Assembly: GCA_046295215.1 (NCBI GenBank)
Contig: JBKBNP010000012.1
Span: forward strand, 1 to 64,000
DNA: 64,000 bases
Direction: 5' to 3'
Origin: Szabonella sp046295215
GTDB lineage: Bacteria > Pseudomonadota > Alphaproteobacteria > Rhodobacterales > Rhodobacteraceae
Shown: positions 60,587-64,000 of the stretch, one piece after another
How the letters are laid out: every line of letters starts with the position of its first letter
Position numbering within the stretch: position 1 is the stretch's first letter
The notes under the pieces: model-generated
The model's database searches: none
Told to the model about the DNA's origin: nothing
Seen by the model: the letters and a program-made list of their open reading frames with translations, nothing else
Position numbers and translations under genes: made by a program

Positions 60587-62449
60587 TCACTGAAACTGCG
60601 AATGAACGGAATTGACCGCAGCATCGTCGAAGCGGATCCCGGCAGAATTGCTCAGCCCGTTGACGAAAAGCGTGAAAGCATCCTGCGACAGGGCCTGTTC
60701 GGCCTGAATGGCGATTGCGGCGCGCACGGCCTCGGCATCCGGGCCCTCGCCAGCCCCCGGGGTCACGCTGTCGAGCCTCAGGATGGCGGTAAAGCCGTTT
60801 TCCTCGATCACCCGGACCTTGCCTTCCTCCATCTGGAAGAGCGCCGCCACGACCGATTGCGGCGCGTTGGCCGGCCGCGTGGACCGGGTCACGGTCGGGG
60901 CGACATCCACGATGCCGAAAGCGCCGAGCGAGGCGCCGGATTCGACGGCCGATTTGATTTCGATGGCCTTCTCGCCAAGGGCAGCGGCCAGGCTTGCGGC
61001 GCGCCAGGCTTCGGCCACCACGTCGCGGATTTCCTCCAGCGGCAGGGGGGCGGGGGGCAGGATGGCGTCAAGGCGCAGCGCGACGATTCCGCCGTCGCCG
61101 AGGCGGATCACTTCGGGAAAGTCGCCTTCCTGCGCGGCGAAGGCGGCCTGACGAAAGGCGGGGTAACCGGCGATCCGGTCATCGGATCCGTCATGGAATT
61201 CGATCACATCCAGAACCATTCCGGCGTCCGCGGCCAGATCCTCCAGTGTCGCACCTTCGGCGAGGCGGTCGTCTATTTCTTCGATCCGCGCGTCGATCTC
61301 GCGCCGTGCGGCATCGGTGGCGAGTTCGGTGGCGAGGTCGTCACGCGCCTCCTCGAAGGTGACTTCCTGCGCGGACAGGATCGCGTTCATCCGGAAGAAG
61401 GCGGGGCCGAGATTGGAGGCAAATGGGCCCACGACGCCGGGCTCGGTCAGTGCAAAGACCGCCTCGCCCGCCGCGCCGAGTTCGGATTGCGCGACATCGC
61501 CAAGGTCGATGTCATCGAGCGACACCCCGCGCGCGGCAACCAGATCCTCGAAAGCGGCACCGGCATCGAGTTCGGCGCGCGCAGCCATGGCGGCTTCTTC
61601 GGACGGATAGACGAGGCGTTCCACAAGCCGTCGCTCAGGCTGGACAAATTCCGCGATCCGCTCGTTGTAGAGACGGCTCAAAACCTCGTCATCGATCTCC
61701 ATGGAGGGGGCCAGATCATCGGGCAGAAGTGCGGCATAGGTGATGCGCCGCGCCTCGGGACGGATGAATGCGTCCGTATTCTCAGCGTGATAGCGCGTCA
61801 GATCCTCGTCGGTCGGATCGGAAAGCGGGGTTTCAAGATCGGATTCGGAAAGCTGGAGCAGGCTGTAGCCACGACGTTCGGAAACGAAGCCGTAAAGCGT
61901 TTCGACAAGGGCGGAGGGCGCGGTGAACCCCGAGCCGACCCCGCCTTGCAGCAGCGCGCGCGCCAGATCCTCGCGCAGGCGGGCTTCGAAGGCGGATTCG
62001 GTCAGATTATTGCGTTCCAGCATGAAACGGTAGGTTTCACGGTCAAACTGGCCGCCGGGGCCACGGAACGTGGTCATCTCGGTGATCTCCCGCGCCACGC
62101 GGGCATCTCCTGCCGAAATTCCGATGCGGTCATTCTCATTGTCGAGGGCGGCGGTGTTCACCAGTTGCTGACGCACCTGCCGGTCGAGCCCGAAAGCCTG
62201 TGCCTGCTGCATTGTCACCCGCTGTCCGATCTGGGACGAGAGCGCGTTGATTTCCTGCTGCAAGGCCCGGACATAGTCATTGACCGCGATCTCCCGCTGG
62301 CCCACGGACCCGATGGCCGTCAACCCGCCGCCGAAATTCGTGACGCCGAACCCGCCGAGGCCAAGCACCAGCATCGCCATCAGGATCCAGACGACAACGG
62401 AGGTGCCCTTGGCTTTCTTGCGGCGGTCCTGTTGATCGTCCTTGGTCAT
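60587..62449 (-). CDS. ppiD: PpiD-like peptidyl-prolyl isomerase/chaperone
   Basis: A 620-residue membrane-anchored periplasmic chaperone. One transmembrane helix at about 17-36 (SVVVWILMAMLVLGLGGFGV), a SurA/PpiD N-terminal chaperone region (QREIAVNDYVRALQQEINAL, AFGLDRQVRQQLVNTAAL), and a central parvulin-like segment that lacks the canonical GGDLGW motif (DIDLGDVAQSELGAAGEA), so isomerase activity may be lost. In E. coli, PpiD pairs with YfgM at SecYEG; a yfgM-like gene is 45 kb away in this window. ATG 62449 has AGGCAGG. trpE follows after 12 bp. Confidence 0.85.
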   Translation of the reverse strand: MTKDDQQDRRKKAKGTSVVVWILMAMLVLGLGGFGVTNFGGGLTAIGSVGQREIAVNDYVRALQQEINALSSQIGQRVTMQQAQAFGLDRQVRQQLVNTAALDNENDRIGISAGDARVAREITEMTTFRGPGGQFDRETYRFMLERNNLTESAFEARLREDLARALLQGGVGSGFTAPSALVETLYGFVSERRGYSLLQLSESDLETPLSDPTDEDLTRYHAENTDAFIRPEARRITYAALLPDDLAPSMEIDDEVLSRLYNERIAEFVQPERRLVERLVYPSEEAAMAARAELDAGAAFEDLVAARGVSLDDIDLGDVAQSELGAAGEAVFALTEPGVVGPFASNLGPAFFRMNAILSAQEVTFEEARDDLATELATDAARREIDARIEEIDDRLAEGATLEDLAADAGMVLDVIEFHDGSDDRIAGYPAFRQAAFAAQEGDFPEVIRLGDGGIVALRLDAILPPAPLPLEEIRDVVAEAWRAASLAAALGEKAIEIKSAVESGASLGAFGIVDVAPTVTRSTRPANAPQSVVAALFQMEEGKVRVIEENGFTAILRLDSVTPGAGEGPDAEAVRAAIAIQAEQALSQDAFTLFVNGLSNSAGIRFDDAAVNSVHSQFQ

Positions 62450-62545
62450 ATGCCTGCCTTTCGGAGTGACGTGATGCGGGGTTGTCTAGGGCCTTGCTGC
62501 CTGCGGGGCAAGATCAAGCGGTTCGGGTCACGCGAACATGGCCCT

Positions 62546-63718
62546 TCAGGGGCGGAAGGCGGCGAGACGCCGGAAGAGTTCTGCGATGCCGCCTGAATCC
62601 ACATTGGCAAAGGCAATGCGGAATTCCGACTGCCCTTCGCCTGTGGGGCGGAACATGGTGCCGGGCAGAAGCAGGATGCCGGCCTCGGACACCAGACGGC
62701 GTGCAAGATCCTGCGACGAGGCGGCGAAAGGATGGGCGACATAGGCGAAATAGGCGCCGCAGCCCATCAGCGACCAGCCGTCAAGGTTCTGGAACCCTTG
62801 AACCATTGCCGCGCGGCGGGAGAGGATTTCCGCGCGTTCCCCGGCAACCCATTGGCCAAGGTTCCGCATCCCCCAGAGCGCACCGATCTGGCCCAGTTGC
62901 GAGGGGCAGATGGCAACGGTGTCGAGGAACTTCTCCACTTCTGCCAGACGGGCTCGGGCGGCCACGACAGCGCCGACGCGGTGGCCGGTCAGGCGATAGG
63001 CCTTTGAAAAGCTGTAAAGATGCACCAGGGTATCGGACCAGTCTGGATCGGTGAACAATTCATGCGGGGCCCCCGGGCGGCTGTCGAAATCGCGGTAGGT
63101 TTCATCGATGACGAGCGCAAGACCATGGGCGCGGGCGAGATCCATGAAGCTGCGCAACACCGCGGCCGGATATTCCGCGCCGCCAGGATTGTTTGGGGAA
63201 ACCAGTATGATGGCGCGGGTTCTTGATGTTATCAGCGCCGCTGCCGCCTCCGGGTCGGGGATAAGGCCCGCCCCGGTGGCCAGCGGCACAGTGCGCACGC
63301 CCTGCATGTCGAGCCACATCTTGTGGTTGAAATACCACGGCGAAGGCAGGATCACCTCATCCCCCGCCCCGGCGAGCGTGGACATGACGGCGGTGAAGGC
63401 CTGATTGCAGCCCTGGGTGATGGCGACCTGTCCGGGGCTGATCTCGCCGCCGTAAGCTGTTGACCATTGGGCTGAAATTTCCGCCCGAAGCGCAGGCAGA
63501 CCCAGCACCGGGCCATAGAGATGGGCCGCGTCATTGTGCAAGGCGGCCTCGGCCAGCGCCTGACGCAGCGCGAGCGGGGGCGGCTCCACCGGGGCGGCCT
63601 GGCTCACGTTCAATAGCGGGCGGTCGGGCGGGAAGGTCACGCCGTCGAGCCAGCGCCGCGCCTCCATCACCGGGGGCGGTTCGGTTGCGGCCATGGCGGG
63701 GTTGAGCGGCTGGATCAT
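62546..63718 (-). CDS. Class I aminotransferase
   Basis: A 390-residue PLP fold-type I enzyme. The PLP lysine lies in YSFSKAYRLTGHRVGAVV. Other motifs are NNPGG (phosphate/substrate loop) after IILVSPN, DETYRD, and the N-terminal ITQGCNQAFTAVMSTLAG. Substrate-deciding residues do not allow a sure substrate; related enzymes are annotated as aspartate or aromatic aminotransferases. ATG 63718 has GGGAAAG upstream. It is on the same strand as the gpt gene (90-bp gap) and precedes ppiD by 96 bp. Confidence 0.88.
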   Translation of the reverse strand: MIQPLNPAMAATEPPPVMEARRWLDGVTFPPDRPLLNVSQAAPVEPPPLALRQALAEAALHNDAAHLYGPVLGLPALRAEISAQWSTAYGGEISPGQVAITQGCNQAFTAVMSTLAGAGDEVILPSPWYFNHKMWLDMQGVRTVPLATGAGLIPDPEAAAALITSRTRAIILVSPNNPGGAEYPAAVLRSFMDLARAHGLALVIDETYRDFDSRPGAPHELFTDPDWSDTLVHLYSFSKAYRLTGHRVGAVVAARARLAEVEKFLDTVAICPSQLGQIGALWGMRNLGQWVAGERAEILSRRAAMVQGFQNLDGWSLMGCGAYFAYVAHPFAASSQDLARRLVSEAGILLLPGTMFRPTGEGQSEFRIAFANVDSGGIAELFRRLAAFRP

Positions 63719-63808
63719 CGTGTCTTTCCCTGTCTGTCTGTCGTTGACCGTCCGTCCCCCTGTGCAGGCGCGCGCGTCACGGGCGGAGAATTCGGCTTTC
63801 GGGCAGCC

Positions 63809-64000
63809 TCAGTCTGTGCCGCGATAGGGCTGCACATATTGCAGGGCCATGTCCCAGGGGAAGAAGATCCAGGTGTCCTGGCTGACCTCGGTGATCCAGG
63901 TGTCGACCTGGGGGATGCCGGAGGGCTTGGCATAGACCGTGGCGAAATGCGCGGCAGGATAGAGGCTGCGCACCAGTTCCAGCGTCTTGCCGCTGTCCAC
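63809..64000 (-). CDS. gpt: Xanthine phosphoribosyltransferase, C-terminal part
   Basis: The gene starts beyond base 64000; 63 codons to the stop are present. The segment opens at the end of the PRPP-binding loop (VDSGKTLELVRSLYPAAHFA) and continues AKPSGIPQVDTWITEVSQDT and the family tail FPWDMALQYVQPYRG. Gpt salvages xanthine and guanine to XMP and GMP. The tail VDT-x-x-x-E-V-x-Q-D-T-W matches xanthine phosphoribosyltransferases of proteobacteria closely; the first base-binding half is outside the window. Confidence 0.85.
   Translation of the reverse strand: MDSGKTLELVRSLYPAAHFATVYAKPSGIPQVDTWITEVSQDTWIFFPWDMALQYVQPYRGTD

Noticed and set aside
59201..62596. A 1131-codon open frame on the plus strand across trpE and ppiD
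   Set aside because: It runs through two recognisable minus-strand genes, and its composition mirrors their reverse complement.

Overview
The window looks like a chromosomal segment of a Rhodobacteraceae-type alphaproteobacterium (Rhodobacter/Paracoccus/Roseobacter relatives). The signs are high GC, a ChpT-type histidine phosphotransferase, OlsB/OlsA ornithine-lipid genes, a usg-family gene, ErpA, COX15-type heme A synthase, CcmF/CcmH and a standalone GluQ. The protein sequences also match this family's usual forms. I see no rRNA, tRNA, CRISPR array, insertion sequence or prophage. The content is mostly core metabolism with a few accessory genes.

Layout. 1-445: 3' end of a flavin monooxygenase gene, then a poly-G run and a 10-N gap (assembly join). 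446-2389 (minus): erpA, an uncharacterised gene and xth. 2520-4620 (plus): dgt and an HNH endonuclease. 4715-8524 (plus): zwf-pgl-pgi behind a perfect LacI-type palindrome. 8622-15230 (minus): RidA, an RTX calcium-binding protein and an RND efflux pump with its adaptor. 15507-19152 (plus): yfgM-like, bamB and der, the same order as in enterobacteria. 19162-23498 (minus): an MCE/Mla lipid-transport operon. 23608-28007: proA, an atypical VOC gene, chpT with a divergent DUF3553 gene, and olsB-olsA. 28105-34561: ThiE-like, trmJ, a MipA-like porin, COX15, an M32 carboxypeptidase and an MFS transporter. 34579-37450 (minus): a dimethylglycine/sarcosine dehydrogenase-type enzyme and usg. 37662-44194 (plus): gyrA, a LysR regulator, a small membrane protein, trmFO and gluQ. 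44199-45296 (minus): a PQQ-type sugar dehydrogenase. 45488-50870 (plus): a six-gene liv ABC importer operon that includes an unrecognised small secreted protein. 50952-53471: ornithine cyclodeaminase, arginase and a divergent Lrp regulator. 53574-56859 (plus): ccmF, ccmH and a PaaG-like hydratase. 57148-58902 (plus): a divergent polysaccharide deacetylase. 59063-64000 (minus): trpE, a PpiD-like chaperone, an aminotransferase and the end of gpt.

Several neighbouring genes form pathways. Zwf, Pgl and Pgi feed the Entner-Doudoroff/pentose-phosphate route. Arginase and ornithine cyclodeaminase turn arginine into proline, with an Lrp-type regulator alongside. OlsB and OlsA make ornithine lipid. 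YfgM, BamB, the MCE operon and PpiD serve the cell envelope. CcmF and CcmH mature cytochrome c.

The most interesting non-gene signal is a family of five short elements, each a G/C hairpin followed by a conserved CCCCCGAGG...ATTT...GAAAA tract. Each lies just after a stop codon, on the coding strand of the gene before it; one sits inside the liv operon and seems to supply the next gene's ribosome-binding site. The best candidate for an undescribed gene is the 57-residue ORF coupled into the liv operon. I found no clearly new multi-gene system.
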